Source: RGIG8244 sp045639325 (GTDB lineage: Bacteria; Verrucomicrobiota; Lentisphaeria; Victivallales; UBA1829). From it: DNA of 64,000 nucleotides. The stretch lies in the NCBI GenBank assembly GCA_045639325.1, contig JAZUCU010000035.1:1-64000 (forward strand), given 5' to 3'. The notes under the pieces are model-generated. The model was not told the DNA's origin. It did not search any database and saw nothing but the letters and a program-made list of their open reading frames with translations. Both the position numbers and the translations under genes were made by a program. This document shows, in pieces, positions 32,573-41,628 of the stretch (the first letter of the stretch is position 1; each line of letters opens with the position of its first letter).

Positions 32573-33439
32573 TTATTTCACTTTTTTGAGTTCATCTTTG
32601 AGGATGGACCAGACGAATGCTTCCACACTCATCTTCTTTGCATCGGCAGCTTTCTTCAGAACTTCGTATTCTTCAATGCTGATAAGATATTTCGGATTAT
32701 GGGCGTGATTCAGGATGGGAGCCATGGACGGCAGTTTTCTCCAGTCTTTCTTGTATTCCTGAATTTTTGCAGCGGGGACACCCAATGTTTCCAGGACGCC
32801 TTCTGCCATCATCTGGTTGCCGTAACCGTTCATGTGCAGATTGTCGATGGTCATTTTATTGCCCCGGATATGTTTCAGGTCGAAAGCGATTTTGTACATT
32901 TTCTTGTAGAGATCAGCGACGGGGATTTTTCTTTCTGCGGCAATCTGATGGAGAAAATCGCAATACAATTTCAATTTTTTATTGTTCGCCGAATCCGGAT
33001 GCTGTTCGCCGCAAAGCGTGGGAGTCAGGATCACGATCCGGATACCGGCAGCCTGTGCCTTATCCAGAATGGCGGTGATGTTCTTCTTGTAATCGGGCAA
33101 TTCCACGCCGCGTTTGCCGTGTCCGACGTCATTCACGCCGCAGCTCAGGAGCAGAACGGTTGCTTTTTTCTTGATGACGTCCCGTTCCAGACGGCGGAGC
33201 ATATCGTTTGATTTATTTCCGGAGATACCGGCAGGGATGGCTGTGGCATTGACACCACTGCGTTTCAAACCATCCATAACGAGCTGAACATAACCGTAGG
33301 GGCGGTTGCCGAATTGAGTGATGGAATCGCCAAGGAATGCGACGCGGTCGCCGTTCTTGATCAACATTTCAGCATGAAGTCCAGCCATAGAGCAGAGGAT
33401 CGCCGCTGCGATTGCGGTAATTTTGATGTGGTTCAACAT
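32573..33439 (-). CDS. Exported SGNH/GDSL hydrolase
   Basis: Predicted secreted esterase or deacetylase. The 288-residue protein starts with a signal peptide (about 1-23, ending GLHA). The four SGNH blocks are visible: FLGDSITQFG with Ser39, the Gly of block II in GISGNKSND, the Asn in LLSCGVNDVGHG and the Asp-His pair in DNLHMNGYG. Such enzymes commonly act on acetylated carbohydrates. It lies 25 bp after the gene at 33465 and 13 bp before the Dabb gene, within the nadD-rsfS minus-strand string, where no clear functional link is seen. Confidence 0.9.
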   Translation of the reverse strand: MLNHIKITAIAAAILCSMAGLHAEMLIKNGDRVAFLGDSITQFGNRPYGYVQLVMDGLKRSGVNATAIPAGISGNKSNDMLRRLERDVIKKKATVLLLSCGVNDVGHGKRGVELPDYKKNITAILDKAQAAGIRIVILTPTLCGEQHPDSANNKKLKLYCDFLHQIAAERKIPVADLYKKMYKIAFDLKHIRGNKMTIDNLHMNGYGNQMMAEGVLETLGVPAAKIQEYKKDWRKLPSMAPILNHAHNPKYLISIEEYEVLKKAADAKKMSVEAFVWSILKDELKKVK

Positions 33440-33464
33440 AAGAATAATTCCTTCGAGTTAAGAG

Positions 33465-34166
33465 TTAAAAAGGGATATCGTCATCATCAATCTCTTCATC
33501 CGTATCAAATGGATTGCTGCTTTTTGCGGAGGGATTCCGCAATTTTGCCAGCGCTTCCAGAACTTCATCCCGGATGAGACCGAAACGGGAGAACATGTGC
33601 TGGATATAGAATTCCGATTCTTCGCAATTGGAAAGGGGTTCCAGCTTTTTCAATTCGCCGTAAATCTCATTGAGCGTTGCCATACAGCGTTTGCATAAGG
33701 CAATACGCAACGCCGGCAATTCTCCGGATGAAGCAAGATTCAGAATGTTGATCAAGCCAACGATGAGTTTGCCAACCAGACATTGCAGACGCATGACTTC
33801 CTGATGTTTCGCCAGTTCCGGGTCGATAACCGGGAACATGGCGAGAATTTTTGCCTGTTTATAGCTGATGACCAGTGCTGTGGAACCGGAAGCGGAGGTT
33901 TGTAACGCCTTATCGCGCATTTGAGCCATGGGGTCAAGGTCTTCCTCGGAAGGATTTTCCATTTCCCAGAATTGAAGCGGCCATACACCACCGTGAGGAA
34001 CCAGATCCTCCCGGCGTTTGATCCGCTTATAGATCAGCTCATCTTCATTGGGCAGATCAATGTAGGAAGGCAGCTCCCGGAAATATGTATGAATCCGTTC
34101 ATCATCTTTCCGGAGCTCCTTTTCCCAGTCAAATTCATTCCAGAATTCCTGCAGCTTGGATGCCAT
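33465..34166 (-). CDS. Hypothetical protein downstream of rsfS
   Basis: I do not recognise a family. The start at ATG 34166, one base after the rsfS stop, gives 233 residues; a longer frame from 34211 would overlap rsfS. The protein is soluble and largely helical, with no signal peptide. It contains a Lys/Trp/acid-rich N-terminus, a middle helical bundle (ISYKQAKILAMFPVID, LQCLVGKLIVGLINILNL) and an acidic, disordered C-terminal tail (FDTDEEIDDDD). The close linkage to nadD and rsfS suggests a conserved operon, but no role can be assigned. Confidence 0.6.
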   Translation of the reverse strand: MASKLQEFWNEFDWEKELRKDDERIHTYFRELPSYIDLPNEDELIYKRIKRREDLVPHGGVWPLQFWEMENPSEEDLDPMAQMRDKALQTSASGSTALVISYKQAKILAMFPVIDPELAKHQEVMRLQCLVGKLIVGLINILNLASSGELPALRIALCKRCMATLNEIYGELKKLEPLSNCEESEFYIQHMFSRFGLIRDEVLEALAKLRNPSAKSSNPFDTDEEIDDDDIPF

Positions 34167-34167
34167 C

Positions 34168-34611
34168 TCAAAGCTCTTTCTTCTCCGCGTTGCGACGGCG
34201 GTATTCTTCATCCAGACGCTTCATGGCATCTTCGCAGGGGACGTCGCTCCAAAGTTCTTCCAACTGGTAACGGTCACGTGCTTCCGGAGTCATCAGGTGG
34301 ATGATGGCATTGCCGAAATAGTCCATGACAATCCATTCGCTCTGGGGTGTGCCGTCAACAGAAGAGGGGCGGACGCCCAGTTTTGTGCGGAGTTCGCGCT
34401 GCACACGTTCTGCCAATGCGCCGATGTGGGGAGCACTGGTACCGGTGCAGACGATATAGTGATGACTCTGTGCCCAATCGAATTTAGAGGGATCAAAGCG
34501 CAGAATGTTTTCTGCTTTGTGAGCGTAAAGTACCCGTTCGCAAAAATCGGCGACTTCCTGCGGTGTGGGTTTGCGTTCCTGTGTTGCTGATGTTTCTTCC
34601 ATCGTTTTCAT
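34168..34611 (-). CDS. rsfS: Ribosomal silencing factor RsfS
   Basis: RsfS (Iojap/YbeB) binds L14 on the 50S subunit and blocks joining of the 30S during starvation. The 147-residue product shows the family features FDWAQSHHYIVCTGTSAPHIGALAERV, the SEWIVMDYFGNAIIHLMTPEARDRYQLEELW block and C-terminal extension. It follows nadD with a 4-bp ATGA overlap (34608-34611), the usual nadD-rsfS arrangement. The next gene starts one base after its stop. Confidence 0.93.
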   Translation of the reverse strand: MKTMEETSATQERKPTPQEVADFCERVLYAHKAENILRFDPSKFDWAQSHHYIVCTGTSAPHIGALAERVQRELRTKLGVRPSSVDGTPQSEWIVMDYFGNAIIHLMTPEARDRYQLEELWSDVPCEDAMKRLDEEYRRRNAEKKEL

Positions 34612-35225
34612 TCTCCTGTATATAAGTTATTTTGTTTGATATATTCCAATACTGCGGACGGCAGACCGTTCCGGATTGCATCGGCGTTACCCTGTTTGAG
34701 ATTCTCCCGGATTTCCGTAGAATTCTCCGCGTAAAGCGGTGCCGACCGCAAAATGTTTGCAGTCAGTTTCCGTACCGTATCAGCCTGCCAGTGTTCCGCC
34801 AGTTCTTCTTCCCCGGGCAACGTTTCACCGCCGCGCGGATAAGTCAGAAAAGTAAATCTTTCCACCAATTCCGACGCCCGGTACCAGGTGTGAAGCTGAC
34901 GTAAACTGTCCGAACCGATGACCCAGCAGATTTCATCCCCGGGCCGTTCCTGTGTCAGAAAAGACAAGGTATCGAATGTATACGAGATACCGCCGCGCTG
35001 CTGTTCCAGATCCGAGATTTCCATCCCGTCTTCCAGAACCAGTTCCAGCATATTACGCCGGTGTGCGTAGTCCGAAATCTTTTTCTTTCCGGCTTTATGA
35101 GGCGGCAGATAAGCCGGCAGAAAACAGGCTTTTCCCACTGTGCCGGATTGAAGCAGATAACGCGCCATGCCGATATGCCCGTTATGTACCGGGTCGAATG
35201 TTCCACCGAATATTGCTGTTTTCAT
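34608..35225 (-). CDS. nadD: Nicotinate-nucleotide adenylyltransferase
   Basis: Transfers AMP from ATP to nicotinate mononucleotide, making deamido-NAD. From ATG 35225 (205 residues) it begins MKTAIFGGTFDPVHNGH, the nucleotidyltransferase (T/H)xGH motif, and contains CFLPAYLPPHKAGKK, the substrate loop, IGSDSLRQLHTWYRASEL, and a C-terminal EIRENLKQG. A longer frame to 35252 has no better ribosome site. rsfS follows with overlapping stop and start. This is a core NAD gene. Confidence 0.93.
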   Translation of the reverse strand: MKTAIFGGTFDPVHNGHIGMARYLLQSGTVGKACFLPAYLPPHKAGKKKISDYAHRRNMLELVLEDGMEISDLEQQRGGISYTFDTLSFLTQERPGDEICWVIGSDSLRQLHTWYRASELVERFTFLTYPRGGETLPGEEELAEHWQADTVRKLTANILRSAPLYAENSTEIRENLKQGNADAIRNGLPSAVLEYIKQNNLYTGE

Positions 35226-35322
35226 CACTCCGAATCCTTGAAAATCTGACATCCCTATATATTAATACAAAAAATGAAATTAGCAAGTCCCAAATGGAAT
35301 TTTTTTGAGATTTTCCGCAATG

Positions 35323-36687
35323 TTATTCCGTCACAAGTTTACGCTTGTGCCATTTGCAGAACAGATAGTAGTATAATCCGGGGATTGCTGTCACATAGGT
35401 CGCAAGGGAAAAGCCGAGGATGAAGCCGTATAATCCCATGCCGTAGTAAATACCGAAAAGCCAACTTAATACGATACGGAATGCAAAGCCGTCCAGTAAC
35501 GCTGTCACCAGGCTGAATGTAGCATTGCCGACGCCCTGGATGAACCCTTGTGTGCCTTTCATGATCGCCAATGCCGGGAATTGCCAGAGAATCGCGGCGA
35601 CAAAGGTGGGAACCAATTCCATCACGGCCGGGTCTTTCGTAAAGAGACCAAACATTTTCTGCGGAATCCAAAGCAGGCAGATTGTATAAATGACGAAAAA
35701 GCCTGTACAGCATGCCCAACTGATTTTGACCCCGCTCCGGACCCGATCGTAATTGCCTGCACCCATATTCTGGGCAACTACACTGGCAACGGCAAAGGTC
35801 ATGCCCTGCGTAATTTTGTTCACCAGGTCATCGAGACGCAACCCGACACCGAATGTTGCGGCAGCATGATACCCTGCCGTATTCACCAGCATATTCACAT
35901 AAAGCATGGAAATATTGATGGCGCAGCTCTGAATCGCAAAGGGAATGCCGAGGGGGAGCAAGCCGCGTACCACACTCCAATCCGGAATGAGACTCCGCAA
36001 TTTGAAATCGAATCCGAATTCTTTCTTGCGTCCGTACAGGAAAAAGATCGCGTAAAGGAAGGAAATGCCCTGGCCCATAATCGTTGCAAGAGCGGCACCG
36101 GCAACGCCCATTTTCAGGACAGCCACGAACAGCAGGTCAAGAATCACATTCAGCACAGATGCAATGGCGATAAAGAGGAACGGGTGTTTGGAATCGCCCA
36201 GCCCGCGCAGCACGGCGGAAACCATGTTGTAACCATAGGCAAAAATGACCCCGCCGCAACTGATCAGCATGTAATCCATGGCATCGTCAAATGCTTCCGG
36301 TGGTGTTTTCAGAAGAAGCAGAAATTGACGGGAAAACAGGAGTCCGAGGATGGTCATCACCGCGCCGCCGATCAGGATTACAGAAAATAAAGTGCCGATG
36401 GCATTGTTCAGCCGGTCATGCCGCCCGCTTCCGATGAGCTGAGAGATGTAAACCTGTCCGCCGGTGGAGAAGCCGAGACACAGCATAACGATAAACATAA
36501 ACGCCTGACTTGCAATGGAGACAGCGGAAAGGCCATGACTGCCGACGAAGCATCCGACGACCGCCATATCCGCGAGTGCGTACAACACTTGCAGTGCATT
36601 GGAAAGCATAAAAGGGATCGCGAATAAAACCATGGGTTTCAGAAGCGGTCCCTGCGTAAAATCCTGAATAATTTTTTTTGATTTCAT
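35323..36687 (-). CDS. MATE family efflux transporter
   Basis: Multidrug or metabolite/cation antiporter of the MATE (MOP) superfamily. From ATG 36687 the product has 454 residues and about 12 membrane helices in two halves. Motifs: GPLLKPMVLFAIPFMLSNALQ near the start, VYISQLIGSGRHDRLNNAIG, LRGLGDSKHPFLF, LRLDDLVNKIT and VVAQNMGAGNYDRV. The best promoter match lies at 36719-36746. I see no Shine-Dalgarno immediately upstream. It is a stand-alone gene. Confidence 0.9.
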   Translation of the reverse strand: MKSKKIIQDFTQGPLLKPMVLFAIPFMLSNALQVLYALADMAVVGCFVGSHGLSAVSIASQAFMFIVMLCLGFSTGGQVYISQLIGSGRHDRLNNAIGTLFSVILIGGAVMTILGLLFSRQFLLLLKTPPEAFDDAMDYMLISCGGVIFAYGYNMVSAVLRGLGDSKHPFLFIAIASVLNVILDLLFVAVLKMGVAGAALATIMGQGISFLYAIFFLYGRKKEFGFDFKLRSLIPDWSVVRGLLPLGIPFAIQSCAINISMLYVNMLVNTAGYHAAATFGVGLRLDDLVNKITQGMTFAVASVVAQNMGAGNYDRVRSGVKISWACCTGFFVIYTICLLWIPQKMFGLFTKDPAVMELVPTFVAAILWQFPALAIMKGTQGFIQGVGNATFSLVTALLDGFAFRIVLSWLFGIYYGMGLYGFILGFSLATYVTAIPGLYYYLFCKWHKRKLVTE

Positions 36688-36718
36688 AGGGGGCAGACCG
36701 TAATAAATTTTTCTGTGT

Positions 36719-36746
36719 AAAATAGCATAAAAATACGAAAAATCAA
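36719..36746 (-). promoter_or_regulatory. Promoter of the MATE gene
   Basis: On the minus strand TTGATT, a 16-bp spacer and TATTTT, about 32 bp before ATG 36687. Confidence 0.5.
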
Positions 36747-36766
36747 ATAAATTTCTGATTGCGGTA

Positions 36767-36794
36767 TTGAAAAAATGTGTCATGATATTATATT
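36767..36794 (+). promoter_or_regulatory. Promoter of tRNA-Leu
   Basis: TTGAAA (36767-36772), a 16-bp spacer and TATATT (36789-36794), 12 bp before the tRNA. Confidence 0.65.
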
Positions 36795-36806
36795 ACATGA
36801 AAATCA

Positions 36807-36891
36807 GCGCGACTGGTGAAATTGGCAGACACGCAGGATTTAGGTTCCTGTATCGCAAGATGTGTGGGTTCAAGTCCCACGCCGCGCACCA
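36807..36891 (+). tRNA. tRNA-Leu (anticodon TAG)
   Basis: An 85-nt class II tRNA with encoded CCA. The anticodon stem CAGGA/TCCTG encloses TTTAGGT (anticodon TAG); a variable arm follows and the T arm has TTCAAGT. The acceptor stem GCGCGAC/GCCGCGC pairs except for an A-C mismatch at position 6-67, which is unusual. The promoter at 36767-36794 fits. Confidence 0.92.
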
Positions 36892-36921
36892 TTGCTAAAC
36901 TTTACAGCTGCAAGAGGTAAA

Positions 36922-37497
36922 ATGAATTTATTGGAGTTATCGCAAACCATACGTGCAATCCGTAAAAAACAGGGCGTGACCGTTGAGTATCTGGCAAAAA
37001 AGAGCGGGTTCAGCAAAGGTTTTATTTCCCAGGTGGAAAATTTCCGTATTACACCGTCTTTGAAAGCATTGATCCGCATTGCGGAGGCTTTGGGTGTTTC
37101 GGTCGAAAATCTGTTCGGCGGCCCCCAAGCGCCCTGTAAACCTTACAGTTTCGGCAAGTTGACCGATGGAACACCGCTTGACCGGGATTCCGGGGAGCAG
37201 TACGGGATTCATTATTCGGCGCTGGCGTATTCCCAGATCGGGCGGAAAATGGACCCGTTCATCATCGAATACACTCCGGGTGAACCCCGTGATTATATGT
37301 TACACGATACGGAAGAATTTTTTGTTCTCACGGAAGGCGAACTGGATTATTACATCTATGACGATACCAATTGCCGTCGGCTGACGCCCGGTGACACAGT
37401 TTACATGATGGCAAACATTCCGCACCGGGTATCACTGCCGGAAGGTTGCAATTCCGCAAAAGCCCTTGTAATCTATTCCGATCAGGCTGAAATGTAA
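36922..37497 (+). CDS. XRE-cupin transcriptional regulator
   Basis: A 191-residue regulator with an N-terminal helix-turn-helix, LSQTIRAIRKKQGVTVEYLAKKSGFSKGFISQVENF, and a C-terminal cupin (about 100-185), DTEEFFVLTEGELDYYIYDD and LTPGDTVYMMANIPHRV. These sense a small ligand, often a polyamine or metabolite. AGAGGT precedes ATG 36922. It lies between tRNA-Leu and the type I secretion operon and could regulate it, but this is only inferred from position. Confidence 0.85.
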   Translation: MNLLELSQTIRAIRKKQGVTVEYLAKKSGFSKGFISQVENFRITPSLKALIRIAEALGVSVENLFGGPQAPCKPYSFGKLTDGTPLDRDSGEQYGIHYSALAYSQIGRKMDPFIIEYTPGEPRDYMLHDTEEFFVLTEGELDYYIYDDTNCRRLTPGDTVYMMANIPHRVSLPEGCNSAKALVIYSDQAEM

Positions 37498-37528
37498 TAA
37501 AAAAGCTTATATTATATTATTATATCGC

Positions 37529-37557
37529 TTGAAAAAACAACTGGTGTGTACTATATT
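37529..37557 (+). promoter_or_regulatory. Sigma-70-type promoter of the type I secretion operon
   Basis: TTGAAA (37529-37534), a 17-bp spacer and TATATT (37552-37557), 55 bp before ATG 37613. Confidence 0.65.
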
Positions 37558-37612
37558 ATCGGAAATTATATTCGCAAAAGAGGAAAACTCTAACAATAAG
37601 GTATTCTGAATT

Positions 37613-40210
37613 ATGGCAGAAGAAAGTAGTGTACCGCAAGTTGCAGATACTCAAATCAATCCCAGCGGATTGATATGTTTGCACAGTTTGGTCGTTAATC
37701 TGCATAGAAATGTGAACTTCGACGCATTGATGACAGATGAACTCAAGAAGAAATATGCAGAAAATATGTGCGATACTTTGCTGGATCTTGCACAGTCTCT
37801 GGAATTGCGCCCGGAACGGGGAACCGATGTCGACGCCATTTCAAAAGTCTACAGCGGTCCGGTTCTGTTCCGTTTGAAAAATAATCACTGGATCTGCATT
37901 CCCCAGTTCAGCCAGTTCCAGGGGGATGCTCCGATCCGGCTGTTTGACCCGCTGATCAAGCAGGCCCAGAAAAATGCCACCGGCCCCAAGGATAAAATTC
38001 TTGCCATGTACGATGGCGAATTTATTTTCTTCCATAACCTGCAGCCGGTCGACAACAAAAAATTCTCCGGTCTTTTCTGTTTGACCTCCATCGCACGTCA
38101 TCATCAGGTCAATATGGATTCCCGCCGTTTGATGCATGAATATGCCCTTGATGAAGAAGAACCCACTGTTTCCGAATTGCTGGAAATGGCTGCCGATTAC
38201 AAGTTGAAAGCAAAGAAAGTCAACTTGAAATGGAAAGATATGGCACGTCTCGGTCAGGCATATCCGGTGCTCGGTATCAAGAAAGATGGCAAGTATGCGG
38301 TTTACTGCGGTTGGCGGGAAGGGCAGGATGATCAGCCCGGAACGTTGGCAGTTCTTGACCCTGCCGACCCGCCGGAACAGCCCGGACAGCCTTTCCGTTT
38401 CTATACGGAAGATGAATTCAAGGAAAAAGCATCCGGTCGCGGTGTCTTCCTGAAAAAGATTTATAAACTTTCCGATGAAGATCAGCCGTTCAGTCTGCTC
38501 TGGTTCCTCCCGGAATTCATCAAACTCAAAGGTTTGTTCCTGCAGATCGCCATGCTGGTTATCATGATGACAATTATCGCATTGATCACCCCGCTGTTCT
38601 TCCAGATCGTTGTTGATAAAGTCATTGTTCACCATGCCATGTCTACCTTGAATACGTTGGGTGTTGGTATTGTGATTGCGATTCTGTTTAACGGGATTCT
38701 GGATTTTCTCCGCAGTTATCTGCTGCTTTTTGCAACGAATAAGATCGACATTTCCCTGGCAACCAAGACATTCAGTCACATGATGCGGCTGCCTATTGAA
38801 TTTTATGAACGTGTTCCCTCCGGCGTGCTGCTCAAACACATGCAGCAGACGGAAAAAATCCGCGGGTTCCTTTCCGGTAACCTGTTCTTTACGATTCTGG
38901 ACTTGTTCTCTCTGTTCCTCTTTGTTCCGTTCCTGTATTTCTACAGTCCGACACTGACCTTTGTCGTGCTCGGTTTCTCCGCATTGATGGCTCTTGTGAT
39001 TGCAACATTGATCCGTCCGTTCCAGCGCAGATTGAATGAATTGTATCAGGCGGAAGGAAAACGCCAGAGCATGCTGGTGGAATCCATTCATGGTATCCGT
39101 ACGGTCAAATCTCTGGCATTGGAACCGGTGGAAGAACGTCTCTGGGACAGCTCCAGTGCGTACGCCATCAAATCCTATTTCCGCGTCGGCAAGATTTCCA
39201 TGACAGCCAAGAGCATAAGCCAGGTATTGGAAATGCTCATGACCGTATGTGTGATTTGGGTCGGGGTTTACCTCGTCCGCGATAAAATCATCACGGTTGG
39301 TGCTTTGATTGCGTTCCAGATGCTTGCCGGACGTGTTACCGGCCCGCTGGTGCGCATGGTCGGTTTGATTCACGAATATCAGCAGATTGCCCTTTCCGTC
39401 AAGATGCTGGGTGTTGTGATGAATACATCCAAAGAACCTGCCGGCGGCGGTGTCCGTAATGCATTGAAAGGCAATATCGAATTCGATAACGTCACCTTCC
39501 AGTACCGTCCGGATACACCGCAGGTCATCCGCAACTTCTCTCTGGATATCCAGCAGGGTATGACGATCGGTATTGTCGGCCGTTCCGGATCCGGTAAGAC
39601 GACGTTGACCAAACTGTTGCAGGGATTGTATCCGGTGCAGAGCGGTTTGATCAAGATCGACGGTATCGACTTGCGTGAAATCGACAAAGCCCACTTGCGC
39701 AGCAGCATTGGTGTTGTGCTTCAGGAAAACTACTTCTTCAACGGAACGGTGCGTGAAAACATTTCCCTGACCAAACGTTCCGCAGCATTGGAAGAAATTA
39801 TTTACGCTGCGAAACTTGCCGGTGCCGATGACTTCGTACAGAAACTTCCGAAAGGATACGATACCGTTCTGGAAGAAAACGCTTCCAACCTTTCCGGCGG
39901 TCAGAAACAGCGTTTGGCAATTGCCCGTGCGCTCCTGACGAACCCGCCGATTCTGATTTTCGACGAAGCGACCAGTGCGCTTGACCCGGAAAGTGAAACC
40001 GTGATTCAGAACAACCTGTCTGCGATCGCACGCGGCCGTACCGTATTGATCATTTCGCACCGTCTTTCCATTGTCAGTAATGCAACAAAGATTCTTGTTA
40101 TCGACAATGGGGAACGTACGGCGTTTGCATCCCACCGTGAACTTTTGGCCATGCCGGGCACGTACAGCGAATTCTGGCATCAGCAAATGGAAAGGCACCT
40201 TGAAAAATGA
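37613..40210 (+). CDS. Type I secretion ABC transporter with two tandem C39-like domains
   Basis: HlyB-type ATPase that exports unfolded proteins with HlyD and an outer-membrane tunnel. The 865-residue chain has two successive C39-like domains: residues about 15-140 (PSGLICL; His92 in NNHWIC; Asp112 in LFDP) and 150-285 (FSGLFCL; GKYAVYC; Asp249). Ser18 and Ser152 stand where C39 peptidases have catalytic Cys; the second also lacks the His. Membrane helices (about 305-580) and an ATPase with GRSGSGKTT (about 656), LSGGQKQRLAIARA (about 760) and ILIFDEATSALD follow. The doubled, inactive domain suggests recognition of a substrate without leader cleavage. hlyD-like gene overlaps by 4 bp. Confidence 0.9.
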   Translation: MAEESSVPQVADTQINPSGLICLHSLVVNLHRNVNFDALMTDELKKKYAENMCDTLLDLAQSLELRPERGTDVDAISKVYSGPVLFRLKNNHWICIPQFSQFQGDAPIRLFDPLIKQAQKNATGPKDKILAMYDGEFIFFHNLQPVDNKKFSGLFCLTSIARHHQVNMDSRRLMHEYALDEEEPTVSELLEMAADYKLKAKKVNLKWKDMARLGQAYPVLGIKKDGKYAVYCGWREGQDDQPGTLAVLDPADPPEQPGQPFRFYTEDEFKEKASGRGVFLKKIYKLSDEDQPFSLLWFLPEFIKLKGLFLQIAMLVIMMTIIALITPLFFQIVVDKVIVHHAMSTLNTLGVGIVIAILFNGILDFLRSYLLLFATNKIDISLATKTFSHMMRLPIEFYERVPSGVLLKHMQQTEKIRGFLSGNLFFTILDLFSLFLFVPFLYFYSPTLTFVVLGFSALMALVIATLIRPFQRRLNELYQAEGKRQSMLVESIHGIRTVKSLALEPVEERLWDSSSAYAIKSYFRVGKISMTAKSISQVLEMLMTVCVIWVGVYLVRDKIITVGALIAFQMLAGRVTGPLVRMVGLIHEYQQIALSVKMLGVVMNTSKEPAGGGVRNALKGNIEFDNVTFQYRPDTPQVIRNFSLDIQQGMTIGIVGRSGSGKTTLTKLLQGLYPVQSGLIKIDGIDLREIDKAHLRSSIGVVLQENYFFNGTVRENISLTKRSAALEEIIYAAKLAGADDFVQKLPKGYDTVLEENASNLSGGQKQRLAIARALLTNPPILIFDEATSALDPESETVIQNNLSAIARGRTVLIISHRLSIVSNATKILVIDNGERTAFASHRELLAMPGTYSEFWHQQMERHLEK

Positions 40211-41541
40211 GTAAGAAAGATAAAACAATGACACAGGCAATCGAGTTTCAGCCCGATGCCTTGGAAATCAAACAGTCCCGGCTCCCGTTCTTTGCCCGGT
40301 TTACCCCCTATGCCGCATTCTTCATGATGGCGGGCGCAATCATTTGGGCAACCATTGGCAAAACCGATACCGTGGTGCAGGCTCCCGGTAAACTTGTTTC
40401 CGATGAGCACAATATTATGATGAAACCCCGTGAAATCACGGTCATCAAAAAAGTCCATGTGGAAGAAGGCGATATTGTCAAAGCCAATCAGATCCTTATG
40501 ACATTTGACCCGGAAAACTACAAGTCTGAACAGGAACGTCTGGAAAGCGAAATTTCCACACTGGAAGCCCAGTTTGACCGTCTGTTTGCAGAATTCAATC
40601 AGAAGGCTTATGCTCCGAAAAAACAGACTCGTGATACGCTCTGGCAGTTGGAAATCCACAAACAGCGTATGGCTTATTACAAAGAACGTATGAACTATTT
40701 TGCGCAGGAACTCGCCCGTATCAATGCGGCAATCCGCACTCGTACTCAGAGCCTGAAAAACAGTGAGTCCCGTTTGAAAGAATTCCGCCCGCTGGAAAAA
40801 ATGTACCAGGATCTGGGTGACGTCGTTGCGACAAAACGCGAACGCATTGAAATCTCTGTCAAACGCATGGAATTGGAAGCCACCACGGATGAATTGCGTA
40901 ACACTCTGGATGAACTGGAACATCAGAAGCAATCTTCCATTGCCAGTCGCAAGGCTTTTGATGAAGAATGGCGCAATGGTATTTCCACCGAAATGATCAA
41001 GATCCGCCGTGAATTGATTGCCAATAAGAAGCAGTTGGAAAAGACTGCCAACATGGCACAGTATATTTACCTCCGTTCTCCCTGCGAAGCCATGATTCAT
41101 GAAATCGCCGCGGTTTCCCCCGGTTCTGCTGTGCGGGAAGCCGAACCGCTGATTACGCTGGTTCCCCTGAACGGCAAGATCGAACTGGAAGCGGAAGTCA
41201 GCCCGCAGGATATCGGTAAAGTTGCAGTCGGGGATTCCGTCCGTATCAAATTGAACGCCTATCCGTTCCAGAAATACGGGACATTGGAAGGGAAAGTTAC
41301 TCACCTCTCCAAGAATACCTTTGGACGTCAGCAGGGCTCTCCGCTGCCTCCCGATGGTTCTACAACTTATTATAAAGCGACCATCACAGTGGAAGGCAAG
41401 CTGCGCAATGTGGATGAAAAATACCGTTTGATTCCCGGCATGGAAGTGCAGGCTGAAATCAAGGTTGGCAAACGCCGTATTATTGAATACATTCTTTATC
41501 CGCTGATCAAGGCGTTGGATGAATCTGCAAGAGAACCCTGA
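40207..41541 (+). CDS. HlyD-family periplasmic adaptor
   Basis: Membrane fusion protein of the type I secretion pair. The 444-residue product has one N-terminal membrane helix (about residues 30-50, YAAFFMMAGAIIWATIG), the lipoyl-like strand VVQAPGKLVSD...IKKVHVEEGDIVKANQILMTFDPENY, a long coiled coil (about 115-280), then the second lipoyl half and a beta-barrel (LRSPCEAMIHEIAAVSPGSAV, LVPLNGKIELEAEV). It overlaps the ABC gene by 4 bp. No TolC-like tunnel gene and no RTX-repeat substrate is nearby, so both must lie elsewhere. Confidence 0.92.
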   Translation: MSKKDKTMTQAIEFQPDALEIKQSRLPFFARFTPYAAFFMMAGAIIWATIGKTDTVVQAPGKLVSDEHNIMMKPREITVIKKVHVEEGDIVKANQILMTFDPENYKSEQERLESEISTLEAQFDRLFAEFNQKAYAPKKQTRDTLWQLEIHKQRMAYYKERMNYFAQELARINAAIRTRTQSLKNSESRLKEFRPLEKMYQDLGDVVATKRERIEISVKRMELEATTDELRNTLDELEHQKQSSIASRKAFDEEWRNGISTEMIKIRRELIANKKQLEKTANMAQYIYLRSPCEAMIHEIAAVSPGSAVREAEPLITLVPLNGKIELEAEVSPQDIGKVAVGDSVRIKLNAYPFQKYGTLEGKVTHLSKNTFGRQQGSPLPPDGSTTYYKATITVEGKLRNVDEKYRLIPGMEVQAEIKVGKRRIIEYILYPLIKALDESAREP

Positions 41542-41568
41542 TTCCATCCGGATCTGAATTTGTGATAC

Positions 41569-41600
41569 AAAAAAGCCCGGTTTTATGCCGGGCTTTTTAT
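41569..41600. terminator. Bidirectional terminator
   Basis: AAAAAGCCCGG and CCGGGCTTTTT form an 11-bp stem between the convergent hlyD-like and PH-domain genes. Confidence 0.9.
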
Positions 41601-41628
41601 TTTGTTTTGGGGAATAAGGAATGATTGA

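Noticed and set aside
37841..40240. 799-codon open frame antisense to the type I secretion ABC gene
   Set aside because: It mirrors the codon bias of the real gene; His/Gln/Asn-rich with no domain, while the plus-strand frame has full ABC motifs.
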